From Saprospirales bacterium (GTDB taxonomy: Bacteria; Bacteroidota; Bacteroidia; Chitinophagales; Saprospiraceae): a stretch of DNA of 22,393 nucleotides. The DNA lies in contig JADJYG010000032.1 in the NCBI GenBank assembly GCA_016719895.1, positions 1 through 22,393 of the forward strand, written 5' to 3'. The notes beneath the pieces are model-generated. The model worked only from the letters and a program-made list of their open reading frames with translations, had not been told where the DNA came from and ran no database searches. The translations under genes and the position numbers were made by a program. Below are positions 14,602 to 22,393 of the stretch, one piece after another; within the stretch, counting starts at the first letter, position 1, and every line of letters starts with the position of its first letter.

Positions 14602-14624
14602 CTTTAAAGATATAAAATAGTAAA

Positions 14625-15806
14625 ATGATTTATCCAAGAAGCGTCCTTTCCGCCCTCCGCGAACACCTTGAAAACAAGCAGGTTACCGTCCTGACAGGTA
14701 TGCGCCGAACGGGAAAAACAACGTTGGTAAAACAGTTGATGGACCTTTCAACGATCCGGCAGAAAGTCTATTTCGACCTGGAACGGATCGACAACCGCGA
14801 CCTTTTTTCGGAAAAGAATTACGAAAATATTGTGCTGGCACTGATGCAACGCGGAGTCAATTTTACGGAAAAAGTACTTTTGGCGATTGACGAAATTCAA
14901 TTGACGCCAAACCTGCCCAGCGTCGTGAAATACTTGTACGACCAATACGATATCAAATTTATATTAACGGGTTCAAGTTCTTACTACCTGAAGAACCGTT
15001 TTAACGAATCGCTGGCTGGGCGAAAAAAGATTTTCGAAATTTACCCTTTGACTTTCAATGAATTACTGGTTTTTAAAGGTATGCCCCACACTTCGAAAAG
15101 CCATTTCACAGCAAGCCCTTTCGTTGCCGCTGAATATGAACGGCTGAAACTTTTTTACGAAGAATACATCAATTATGGCGGGTTTCCCGAGGTGGTATTG
15201 ACCAATCCCATACAGGAAAAAAGGGATTTGATACAGGATATTTTGAGTTCATATATCAATTTGGACATCGCCGCTGTGGCAGATTTCCAAAAATCGACCG
15301 AGATATATAAACTCATGAAATTGCTGGCTGTTCGGGTCGGGTCGAAACTGGACATCTCGAAACTGACGAGCCTGACCACCATGACCCGAAAAACGGTTGA
15401 AAACTATTTGGAATTGTTTGAACAATCGTACCTGATTCGAACGGTTCCGGTCACCTCCAACAGCCCCGACCGGGAAATCGTGAAGGCACGCAAAATCTAT
15501 TTTTTAGACAACGGCATCGCCGCTGTTTCGGCGGAGTTGGGCAGCGGGACGAAGTTTGAAAACGCAGTATTCAACCAATTACTCCCTTTTGGCAACATAT
15601 CGTATTACCAGTTGAAAACGGGTAAGGAAATTGATTTTATTTTGGATAAAAATACGGCATTAGAAGTCAAAGAAACCGCTGCTGAGACCGACTTGCGAAA
15701 TCTGAAAAACATTTCTAAAAATCTCGGTATCGAACGAAATTTCGTAGTAGGCCGGTATCCAAACAGCCCCTTTGAAGGCTTCCTTTGGGGCGGATTTATT
15801 CAATAG
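14625..15806 (+). CDS. AAA ATPase with DUF4143 C-terminal domain
   Basis: A complete 393-residue protein, MIYPRSVLSALREHLENKQV at the start. Walker A is GMRRTGKTT (about residues 25-33), Walker B is KVLLAIDEIQLTPNL, sensor region FILTGSSSYYL, then SLAGRKKIFEIYPLTFNELL. The winged-helix-like part is LDISKLTSLTTMTRKTVENY, followed by KIYFLDNGIAAV. The C-terminal nuclease-like motif has GKEIDFILD and ALEVKET (Asp and E-x-K). It is only distantly similar to the protein at 7622-8791, so the two are not a recent duplication. However, its last part is nearly identical to the gene scrap at 7460-7543, so a closer relative once existed there. Confidence 0.9.
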   Translation: MIYPRSVLSALREHLENKQVTVLTGMRRTGKTTLVKQLMDLSTIRQKVYFDLERIDNRDLFSEKNYENIVLALMQRGVNFTEKVLLAIDEIQLTPNLPSVVKYLYDQYDIKFILTGSSSYYLKNRFNESLAGRKKIFEIYPLTFNELLVFKGMPHTSKSHFTASPFVAAEYERLKLFYEEYINYGGFPEVVLTNPIQEKRDLIQDILSSYINLDIAAVADFQKSTEIYKLMKLLAVRVGSKLDISKLTSLTTMTRKTVENYLELFEQSYLIRTVPVTSNSPDREIVKARKIYFLDNGIAAVSAELGSGTKFENAVFNQLLPFGNISYYQLKTGKEIDFILDKNTALEVKETAAETDLRNLKNISKNLGIERNFVVGRYPNSPFEGFLWGGFIQ

Positions 15807-15838
15807 GACGCTGACGGCTTCTGGTGCCCGGAACCCCA

Positions 15839-15883
15839 TCATTTCTCCACCGCCACCATTTTCCGCGACCCACCCAGGGCCAT
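15839..15883 (-). pseudogene. Possible second remnant of a T9SS C-terminus
   Basis: The minus strand reads MALGGSRKMVAVEK and stop, the same ending as at 8933-9000. The shared 40-base stretch is 15827-15866 (two mismatches to 8921-8960). It is bounded by the ATPase gene on one side and the insertion sequence on the other. Confidence 0.35.
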
Positions 15884-15963
15884 CAACTTAATACTACTTT
15901 GCCACGTTAAGTTTGGAACCTCATCAGGTCTTTCAAGCGGCGTTCGTGTCTTTTTGGGATAGG

Positions 15964-15988
15964 ACCCCAAAACTCATCTGGGGTTTTT
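15964..15988 (+). terminator. Possible rho-independent terminator
   Basis: Stem ACCCCA/TGGGGT (15964-15969 and 15979-15984) followed by TTTT on the plus strand. It lies inside the deleted insertion sequence and could end transcripts coming from the ATPase gene. Confidence 0.4.
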
Positions 15989-16022
15989 GCTTATTGAGGA
16001 AGTGTTTGAGCAAGGAAGAACT

Positions 16023-16241
16023 TTATGTCTGGGCAAGAGAGCAATGGAATATCGTCTTGATTAAGAATTTTTGTTCTAACATATAGTGCAATACAATGAT
16101 GGTCAATGTTATATGGTGATACCAATATCTCCAGGTGCGCACTTGGTAACGGGTCATTCCCAAGGTGTCCTTACAATCTTGGATGCCCCGTTCGACCCAA
16201 TATCTTTGCATCTGCTGGTAAAGTAAACTGCACTGGGACAA
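16023..16241 (-). pseudogene. C-terminal fragment of a DDE transposase (IS4/IS701-like)
   Basis: The frame of 72 residues contains QRYWVERGIQDCKDTLGM and RYQVRTWRYWYHHITLTIIV, typical of the last part of IS701/IS4-type transposases. The Glu in WVER is the expected third residue of the DDE triad. The N-terminal part with both catalytic Asp residues is absent, and the fragment lies inside the terminal repeats of the deleted element. Confidence 0.75.
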
Positions 16242-16329
16242 GGGTTGATTATGATTGAATTTAACGTGGCAAAGGACAAATTTTCATATCGATTTGTGGG
16301 TAATCGGTAGCCCTAAATACCCAATTCCC

Positions 16330-16692
16330 TCACCGTGCCATGCGCACCAAGCGCCTGGATAAGGTACCGAACGGGGTAGTGAGTTCACAATACAATACAC
16401 CGGTGGCGGTTAACGCATCGAAAAGGAGCCGTTCGGCGTTGTAGCCCGCCGGGTACGATTTTTCGAGGCGCCACAGTTCGCGGCCGGTAAGGTCGATAAT
16501 GCGCAACCGCGCAGTGCAGGCGCCGGGCAGATCAAACGCGATCGTCGTTTCCGTACTAAAAGGATTCGGCCGGTTGGGCAACAGCCGGTACCGTTTTGTT
16601 TCATCGGCGTCCACCGTACCGGATACGCCGTCGAAATGCAGATCGACAGCATATTCTTTCAATGCAGCGCTGTATGCCCATGCAGGCAACAC
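16330..16692 (-). CDS. T9SS type A sorting domain ending the BNR protein
   Basis: The frame reads YRLLPNRPNPFSTETTIAFD, LPGACTARLRIIDLTGRELW and GVLYCELTTPFGTLSRRLVR, MAR, stop at 16330. The N-x-PNPF motif, the D-x-x-GR-E/L strand and the basic final strand define a type A T9SS C-terminal domain, recognised by the outer-membrane secretion machinery and cleaved on attachment. A frameshift near 16620-16720 separates it from the cohesin-like domain. Confidence 0.85.
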   Translation of the reverse strand: MLPAWAYSAALKEYAVDLHFDGVSGTVDADETKRYRLLPNRPNPFSTETTIAFDLPGACTARLRIIDLTGRELWRLEKSYPAGYNAERLLFDALTATGVLYCELTTPFGTLSRRLVRMAR

Positions 16693-16719
16693 TTCCGGGG
16701 TCGAGCCATAATGCCTCGT

Positions 16720-17949
16720 TTAAATATCCACCGTTTTCCAAAACACGGAATTGTATCCGGAAGAGCGGGGCCCCTTCCGGCAGGTCAAGGCCTTCAGCCT
16801 TCGACCAAACGAGGCGGATTTCGCCGCGTTCGACCCGGTACAGACCAAAGTTGCCGGCATCGAGGGGATGGGGCTGTTTAGCACTGGTTGAATACCCAGG
16901 AACTCCAGCCGCGCCGGATCGAAACCCAGCGCCAACTGCAGGGCGGACAAGTCGTTCCATGGTGTGGAACGGACCTGAACATCCACCGTTTCGCCAGTTT
17001 CCAACGGCTGGTTTGGAAGGCGCAGCGCCAGCGCCGGGTCGCTGCCCAGGTTTGCCGGGTTTGCATAGGCGCTCACGATATCGCCGGTCTTTATGCCGAA
17101 AAAGTCCTGGTTGGTTTGGCTCGAGATCAGGCCCGTGTACGTCCGTTTTTCGGGAAATCCCCAGGGGGGAATCAGCATGGTATGCGTAGTTGGCACAAAA
17201 CGCCAGGAGGTTTTGAACTGCGCCAGCGCCGCGGGGTTGCCCAGCAGCGATTGGTTGATGACCGTAGCGTCGAGGGTTGAAATGGAATTACTCTTATTCA
17301 CGTCGGCAGCCACTTGTTTATAGGCACTGGCGATGGGTGTGATATTCGCCAGGTGTTGTTGAATGGCTGTAGCGTCGGCTACCGTTACACCATTGAGTTT
17401 ATTGATACTTTTACCGGGAGTCACGGTGAAATTGGAGCCGGAGGTAATCGCCAGGGTATAATCGCCACTGAGCGGTGTCGTTACCGAGCCCGTTTGGTCG
17501 CCCGTTAGCGCCACTATAACATCTTTTACGCCGGTGGATCCGTCATGCTCCCACTTGATATTCCCGCTGATTACAAAACCACAGGCGTTCACCATCACGG
17601 TAATGCTACCGCATGATCCGGGTGTGGCACATCCGCCCTCGCCCCGGGCGTAATACGTGGTGGTTGTGGTGGGCGAAACGCTTACACTCGTACCGGAACC
17701 TGCGGAGGTACCGCCGCATGAGCCCGAATACCATTCCCAGTTGGCGGCTCCGTTCAGGTTGCCAGCGGAAATACTCAAATTGGTGGGCTGACCGGAACAA
17801 GTGGGGTTTACCGAAGCAGTGAGTATTGGCACATCCGGATTAACACAAGCGGGTTCGGCCAATCGGAAATCGCTGAATGTAGCGACTCCTGTGATTTCCG
17901 TGCTGTTCGCCGTTCTGGTTCCGACAGCCGGGTACGCCCAGTTGTGCAT
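16720..17949 (-). CDS. Ig-like domain, dockerin-like module and cohesin-like domain of the BNR protein
   Basis: The frame is open over about 400 residues. It starts with an Ig/PKD-like domain (PILTASVNPTCSGQPTNLS, WEWYSGSCGGTSAGSGTSVS, TTTTYYARGEGGC). Then FVISGNIKWEHDGSTGVKDV, SINKLNGVTVADATAIQQHL and YKQVAADVNKSNSISTLDAT, NQSLLGNPAALAQFKTSWRF give the two-repeat dockerin-like domain. PPWGFPEKRTYTGLISSQTN, QDFFGIKTGDIV and VQVRSTPWNDLSALQLALGF, DPARLEFLGI are the cohesin-like part. The same modules, in the same order, end the gene at 1-4915. Confidence 0.8.
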   Translation of the reverse strand: MHNWAYPAVGTRTANSTEITGVATFSDFRLAEPACVNPDVPILTASVNPTCSGQPTNLSISAGNLNGAANWEWYSGSCGGTSAGSGTSVSVSPTTTTTYYARGEGGCATPGSCGSITVMVNACGFVISGNIKWEHDGSTGVKDVIVALTGDQTGSVTTPLSGDYTLAITSGSNFTVTPGKSINKLNGVTVADATAIQQHLANITPIASAYKQVAADVNKSNSISTLDATVINQSLLGNPAALAQFKTSWRFVPTTHTMLIPPWGFPEKRTYTGLISSQTNQDFFGIKTGDIVSAYANPANLGSDPALALRLPNQPLETGETVDVQVRSTPWNDLSALQLALGFDPARLEFLGIQPVLNSPIPSMPATLVCTGSNAAKSASFGRRLKALTCRKGPRSSGYNSVFWKTVDI

Positions 17950-17999
17950 CGTATTTGCCGCAAATAAGGGCCGCCGTGTTGGTTAAAGGGTCTAAATCT

Positions 18000-19405
18000 G
18001 CGGTCAGGAAATCGAACACGGCATCGCAAGTGGTAAAGGTCGTTCCGCTGTTGGTCAGCGACCAATAGCGGTTGGCGCTTTTGGACCGATTGAGGTGGCT
18101 GAGCCGATTGCCGGGTGATCGCCCGAAACAGCGCGGGCCACGTCAGGTTTACGGCACCGGAAACCGATGCAAATGTCAGCGTCACGGGCGTGTAATTTGC
18201 AAGGGCGGCATCGCCGATTTCGAACGTACGGGCGATGCCTGCGCCAGTTGCCACATTTTTCGCAAATTGCCGAAATATGCCCCGAGGTTCTTGCAACAGA
18301 CCCCGTCGAAGAAATGATCATCTTGTTGCTGCCGGTGGTGATGACGCCGTTGGTCAGGGTCAGCGCACCGTTTACCGTGGTGTTCACGCTGCCACTCAGG
18401 GTAAGTCCGGCGACGTTGTTCATCACCGAGGTTGTTAAACGTTGTGGTATTCCAGCCTGCGAGGTTTTGATTAGCGGTTCCGTTGAAAGTGACGGCACCG
18501 TGCCCGGTGTGAAGGCGCCGTTGTTAGTCCAAAAGTGGCCGCCGACATTCAGGTTCAGGCTATTGGCGTTCAGCGTGCCGCCGGAAATGGTCACGTCATT
18601 TTTACCGTCAAGCCGTTGGTAAGGAATTGGGCTGTTGGCGAATTGGTGGCGTTTACCGTCAGGTTGTACACGGGCACGGTGCAATTGATTCGGATGGTTT
18701 GACTGGCAGGGTGGAAGCATCGCCGATCTGAAGCGTGCCGCCAGTCACCTCGTTAGAAGTGGCGGAAATCATCAGGTCGCCGTTGTGTGGGAAGACTGCC
18801 GCCGATCGACGATCGTTCCACCGCTCATGGTGAACGGGACGCTGGCATTGATTTCAAACGGCGCACGAGTTGTACTGGTTGAGCCAAGCGTATTTACGGT
18901 CAGTGTTCCTGCCGTTTGAATAAAGTTACCGACCGAAGTCCCGCTGTTGGGAGCGATCCGGCCCGCAACGTTCAGCGCGCCGCCTCCATGATCAGGTTCC
19001 GTTGTTCAGGTATGTAATGCGGGTGTTGGTACTGTTTGCCCACGTTGAGGATTCCGGCAGTAACTCGCAACAGCGCGTCCATTCGAGGTCCAGTTGAAAA
19101 TTCCGGAATTTATGGTGCCCCGTTGTTCCACAACCCTTCCAAGGCCGAAGACAAGTCCGCGCCGGTAGCAGTCGGTAAACGGCGTGATCGTAGATGCGCT
19201 CGGAGTTTAAAGGTGTACGGAAACCATGTCGAGGGATTGGCTGCTGCGTTCAAGGAAATCACGGCCGTTGCCTCAGTATTCTGGTCTGAATGCCCTTGTC
19301 CACGCTAAGAATGTTGAATGCCGTGCTCGAAGACCCTGTGATTTTTGCAAGGCGTTGGTTCCGTTAAACTCGACCGTACCAACGCCTCGCGTAAACGTCC
19401 CATTG
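18000..19405 (-). CDS. Repetitive beta-strand region of the BNR protein (broken frames)
   Basis: Low-complexity, Thr/Asn/Gly-rich strands read across frames: SGTSVGNFIQTAGTLTVNT, NDVTISGGTLNANSLNLNVG, GHFWTNNGAFTPGTV, GLTLSGSVNTTVNGALTLTN, GVITTGSNKMIISSTGSVAR, then GIARTFEIGDAALANYTPVT and TFASVSGAVNLTW. This resembles passenger-like beta-helix repeats, capped by a domain with a conserved 'V-R-FEIGDA..YTPV' pattern. Confidence 0.65.
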
Positions 19406-20007
19406 TTAAGCCAATCGCCAGTCACCTGGAAGGTATAGGGGAGTTGCAGCATGCATGCTCACCAAAGCGCCGGACTCGATGGTCAGGTGGTAACAGGTTG
19501 CTCGCGGCGTTAATGAGCGGGTAGAAGGGTCGTCCGGCTGGAATGTACGCGCCATCCGTGGCCGTCGGCACCGTGCCGGGCCCCAGTTGCCGGTGTTGAA
19601 CCAATCGGTGTTCACGTTGCCGGTCCAATCGCGAGATGGAGTGGCGCAAACCGGCGCCAGGCCTGCCGAGTATTGGTTGCTGCCGTTGACCGACCAGATT
19701 TTGTAGCAATAGGTGGCGCCTGCCGTCAAACCGGTGTGGCCGAAATTGGTCAGGTTGCCCACATAGATGACCGTTCCTCCGCCAGGCAAGGTATTGTAAC
19801 TGGTTGTGCTACGCCCTGCCGTCGGCAGGCACGCCGAAGGTGGTGGTCGGAGAAGTGGCAATGAGCACGTTGTTGTTGGAGGCATTGAGCGCCCAGGCGA
19901 GGTCGGTTTGGCTATTGCTAATCGGCGTAGCCGTGAGGTTAGCGGGGTTGACGACATTGATCTGGATCAGGTCGCTCTGCCAAATGCGCGGCCGTACGTG
20001 GCGGCGG
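19406..20007 (-). CDS. Fibronectin type III-like domain and first GNW module (broken frames)
   Basis: Pieces read NPANLTATPISNSQTDLAWA, then LNASNNNVLIATS, and in another frame GGGTVIYVGNLTNFGHTGLT, AGATYCYKIWSVNGSNQYSA, the A-to-G strands of a fibronectin type III fold. Next comes DWTGNVNTDWFNTGNW and VPTATDGAYIPAG, the start of a repetitive beta-strand module common in Bacteroidota surface proteins. Confidence 0.65.
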
Positions 20008-21146
20008 TTATGCGGTTGTTGTTGGGGTTGGCGTTGTAGTAAATTTCCAGTTCCGCACATCCACGGGCGGCAGGCCGGTACTGAACAGTACCCAGTTGGA
20101 AAGGGTGGCGTCTTTGTACCATACGCCGGTTTGGTTGCCGATGTAAATGCCCTCGTTGGCTGCTTGTCGAGCGCCAGGCAGTTGATAAACAGCGCCGGAA
20201 GGTTGGCGCTGATGTCCGTCCAGGTGACCCCTTGTCGCTGGATTTGAACACCCCTGCATCTTAAACGGTGGCATACACGATATTGGCGTCGGCGGGATGG
20301 GCTTTTATGGTGGAAGCGCCTGCCCTCCGGGTTTGGTGATGACATTCCATACAATGGCGGTGGCCGCTGCATTCACATTGTCGGAACGGTACAACACCGA
20401 GGAGCCGCCGGTTGCCCTGGACATGTACACGATATCCAAATTAACCGGAGACTGCTCTATTACCCGTATGGTGAGGCCCGCCGGAAAAGTGCCGAGGCTA
20501 TCCCAGGCTACCGTCGTGGCCGGTATGGCGTTCACATTCGTGCTCCGCCACATGTTGCTCCCGCCCAGGAACATGGTGCTGGCATTGGTCCGGTGCAGCA
20601 TATACGGAGCCGAAAAGGCGGCATCGCCGGTCATGCCGTTGTCGATTCCGCTGTAGGAACCTAAAACCCCGCTGGTCGACCGCGCTAAATCAGCACTCGG
20701 GTTTTCCAGATAACAAAAATTGGGGTCGCTGTAATCAATCTGACATTTTCAAAGCCATCCCCCCGCGTACCGTAGTAAAGGTGCTTGCGTTGGTGGTGGC
20801 CGAATGCCGTTGTCCTGAAATCCGCGATGATCGTATTGACTGTTTTGCGTGCTTTGGCCGATTTTGTACACCTGTCCGATGGAAAGGTCGTTGCTGATTT
20901 CCGTCCAGGTGGCCCCGCCGTTGGCGGTATACGATATGCTCCCCGTCGTTGCCCACGTACAGCCTCTGGGGCTGTGATGGGGCGACCATTGGTACCAGTG
21001 TTGTGGTCGGCGTGCAGCGATGCGGCGCAGTTCGCCGTCGGGTCCCCCGGAGCAAGGTGCTTCCCACCCAATGCGACACGGCGAACCAGTTTATGCCGCC
21101 GTCCGTACTTTTCCAGCTGTTAATAGAGCCTACGTAAACAATGTCC
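20008..21146 (-). CDS. BNR/Asp-box repeat region, second part (several frames)
   Basis: Readable pieces include DEDIVYVGSINSWKSTDGGI (21130-21100 area), LYVGNDGEHIVY, SAPYMLHRTNASTMFLGG, SNMWRSTNVNAI, DIVYMSRATGGSSVLYRSDN and ITAATYGRAFGRAT near 20000. GRA(F)G followed by a change of domain is a usual end for this family's propeller. The open frame 20305-20634 is the longest authentic piece. Confidence 0.65.
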
Positions 21147-22080
21147 TCATCGGTTTGATCCACTTCGATGCACAGGTCGTAGGTTGCCTGGCTGGCCGTC
21201 CGCTGCCGTTGCATGGATAACCGAAAATATTGGGTGATTCGACTGTTGCGAAAACGTTTGCCCGCTGTCGGTAGAGCGCAGCAAGGCCTTAAAAGCCGGT
21301 CCGTGTCTTTTAATGTGAACCAGGTACACGTAAGTGGCATCGGCCGGAGAAACGCCGATGACCATGCGGGAGCCGACGCCGATAGTGGGCGTTACAATTT
21401 GGGTCCAGTTGTCGCCCGTGTTGGTGGAACGGTAAAGTTGTGAAGGCGTAACCATGCGGGGGGCGTACATAATGCTTGGGTCGCCCGGTTTGAACTTGAT
21501 GTCCCGAAATCCCCGGCTTGCCGAAGCGTCCGCCTGACCCCGCCTTGGTGGTTTTGAAAATGCCGTTACGTGGCGGCAAGGATGGTACCGGATCCGAGGG
21601 ATGCATGACCATCATGCCGACAGGTATTGCCCATGCCCGAGTTCTGGGACCCTGCGGAGCCGCCGTCGACTTGTAAACGCCAACCCCCGGCGCGTCATCC
21701 GAGTCCCGGCCGCCGGTGCCGATGTAGATGATGTTCGGGTCGGAGGATGGATCAAGATGGCCGAGACGCCCAGGTATGGAATATTGGCAGAAAGACTGGT
21801 TCAGTTGGCGCCGCCGTTGGTGCTTTTCCAAATCCCGTTCGAGGGAGAGCCGATGAAAGGGTATTGGCGTCGGTGGGATGAACGCGATGGCGTTGATCCG
21901 CCCCTTGACAGGTAGGCTGACCGGTAGTGTTGATGGGTAAGCGGTTGGCCCGACGATATTCCAGGCGACCGAAGCCGACTTGAGTTCAGGCTTCGGTGAT
22001 ACCGTGCATATTCTTTCATGACATAATCCGGGGCCGCTTGCCATCCGGCAGCACGCGCACTTCGTTGATATATTTCCCAA
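21147..22080 (-). CDS. BNR/Asp-box repeat region, first part (several frames)
   Basis: Across three frames one reads KSASVAWNIVGPTAYPST, GRINAIAF, SPSNGIWKSTNGGAN, DPNIIYIGTGGRDSDDAPGV, GVYKST, QLYRSTNTGDNWTQIVTPTI and LLRSTDSGQTF. The repeated S-x-D/N-x-G-x-x-W pattern is the Asp-box, which forms the blades of beta-propellers in sialidases, sortilin (VPS10) and related proteins. The fragments are homologous to the first part of a large family of T9SS-exported BNR proteins. Confidence 0.7.
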
Positions 22081-22134
22081 CGCCGGAAAATCCTATAACC
22101 GTTACCCTTCTAATCGGTGCGGTTTTTCCAGTAG

Positions 22135-22275
22135 TCATGGAATTCTTTTGCAGTTCCCAAAGTTGACGTCAGGGTCCTGCATTTTTATCAACCAATCCTT
22201 GTTTTGCGCAAAGGCAGCCGATGAAGGTATACTCAGGGTTATAAGAAAAATAAAAAGACGTACAAACTTATTCAT
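22135..22275 (-). CDS. N-terminal segment of the BNR protein: signal peptide
   Basis: MNKFVRLFIFLITLSIPSSA, then AFAQ, is a clear Sec signal peptide. Next comes NKDWLIKMQDPDVNF, which matches the conserved start of T9SS BNR proteins ('W...MQDP..NF..VQ.AF..YW'). Restoring two bases gives GELQKEFHDYWKNRTD, then KGNGYRIFRRWEIY, exactly that family pattern. The open frame ends at 22135 because of these indels. Confidence 0.75.
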   Translation of the reverse strand: MNKFVRLFIFLITLSIPSSAAFAQNKDWLIKMQDPDVNFGNCKRIP

Positions 22276-22393
22276 AGGGAAACAAATTGCGTACCGGTAT
22301 TACCCGACTGGAAAGTAGCTGAGGATGATTAGAACACGCAAATTACGCCCACGCGAATGCCTGGCGGGTAATCTTCGGGGAGGACAAAAGGGG

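Larger units (their letters stand above)
13399..14624. repeat. Intergenic repeat cluster III
   Basis: Positions 13399-13633 show nothing recognisable. There follow an inverted-repeat element (13634-13811), a nested palindrome (13815-14199), a 43-base repeat shared with 16270-16313 (14199-14241), a 13-bp hairpin (14332-14370), a pair of GGCG-type hairpins (14464-14560) and the AT-rich promoter of the ATPase gene at 14625. Confidence 0.65.
15897..16274 (-). mobile_element. Internally deleted insertion sequence (IS4/IS701-like)
   Basis: Perfect 14-bp terminal inverted repeats CTTTGCCACGTTAA (15897-15910) and TTAACGTGGCAAAG (16261-16274) bound 378 bases that contain only the end of a transposase. 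It cannot move by itself but keeps both ends, so a full-length relative could still mobilise it. No target duplication could be recognised. Confidence 0.8.
15807..16329. other. Intergenic stretch with a T9SS-tail scrap, deleted IS and a 44-base repeat
   Basis: Besides the T9SS-tail remnant and the insertion sequence derivative, 16270-16313 is a copy (one mismatch, one indel) of 14199-14241. Its first five bases overlap the terminal repeat of the insertion sequence. No gene was recognised. Confidence 0.5.
16330..22275 (-). pseudogene. Giant secreted BNR/sortilin-like protein with dockerin, cohesin-like and T9SS domains, heavily frameshifted
   Basis: A minus-strand coding region of about 1,980 codons, from the signal peptide at 22275 to the T9SS tail ending at 16330. 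Domain order: signal peptide and conserved T9SS/BNR N-terminus; BNR/Asp-box repeats (about 22000-20100); fibronectin type III-like domain (about 19960-19640); repetitive 'GNW...VPTATDGAYIP' and beta-strand region (about 19620-18000); Ig-like domain; dockerin-like module; cohesin-like domain; sorting tail. Frames change roughly every one to a few hundred bases, and in-frame stops occur near the N-terminus. It is likely a surface-anchored, multidomain binding protein or hydrolase-like protein; no catalytic residues were recognised. Either consensus errors at low coverage or real decay could explain its state. Confidence 0.75.

Overview
The window looks like a chromosomal segment from a Bacteroidota (Bacteroidetes) bacterium, most likely Saprospiraceae-like. 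The evidence is three secreted proteins of type IX secretion (T9SS) style, a Saprospiraceae-type dockerin-like module (VAADVNKSNSIST...), Bacteroidota promoter boxes (TAnnTTTG) without clear Shine-Dalgarno sites, and several AAA ATPases fused to nuclease domains, a family widely expanded in this phylum. No rRNA, tRNA or CRISPR array was seen.

Layout. Positions 1-4915 (minus) hold a very large secreted beta-helix protein cut by the left edge. Positions 5329-6887 (plus) encode a DUF1703-type AAA ATPase/nuclease with one frameshift near its nuclease site. Positions 7622-8791 (minus) and 14625-15806 (plus) encode two intact DUF4143-type ATPases, and 7460-7543 is a scrap of a close relative of the second. 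Positions 9261-10936 (plus) are a two-gene operon for a NorC-like cytochrome c and a NorB-like haem-copper oxidase subunit. Positions 11978-13398 (minus) encode a secreted M23 peptidase with a T9SS tail. An internally deleted insertion sequence lies at 15897-16274. Positions 16330-22275 (minus) hold a giant BNR/sortilin-like protein with a fibronectin-like domain, repetitive modules, a dockerin-like and cohesin-like module, and a T9SS tail.

The intergenic DNA is unusual. Around 6.9-7.5 kb, 11.0-12.0 kb and 13.6-14.6 kb it is a mosaic of nested palindromes: inverted arms enclose further inverted arms, the same inner elements recur inside different outer arms, and a small hairpin family with compensatory arm changes occurs in pairs. 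Inverted-repeat elements of MITE type are also present. These repeats are the least explained part of the window.

The secreted genes contain many single-base frameshifts, mildest in the M23 gene (about two) and worst in the rightmost gene. The nor genes and both DUF4143 ATPases are open throughout. I cannot tell from sequence alone whether the shifts are consensus errors or real decay, so the large genes are described both whole and by readable segment.

Functionally, the nor operon probably handles nitric oxide. The giant proteins are probably exported and attached to the cell surface. The ATPase/nuclease genes, each next to palindromic or repeat DNA, look like accessory selfish or defence-type genes.
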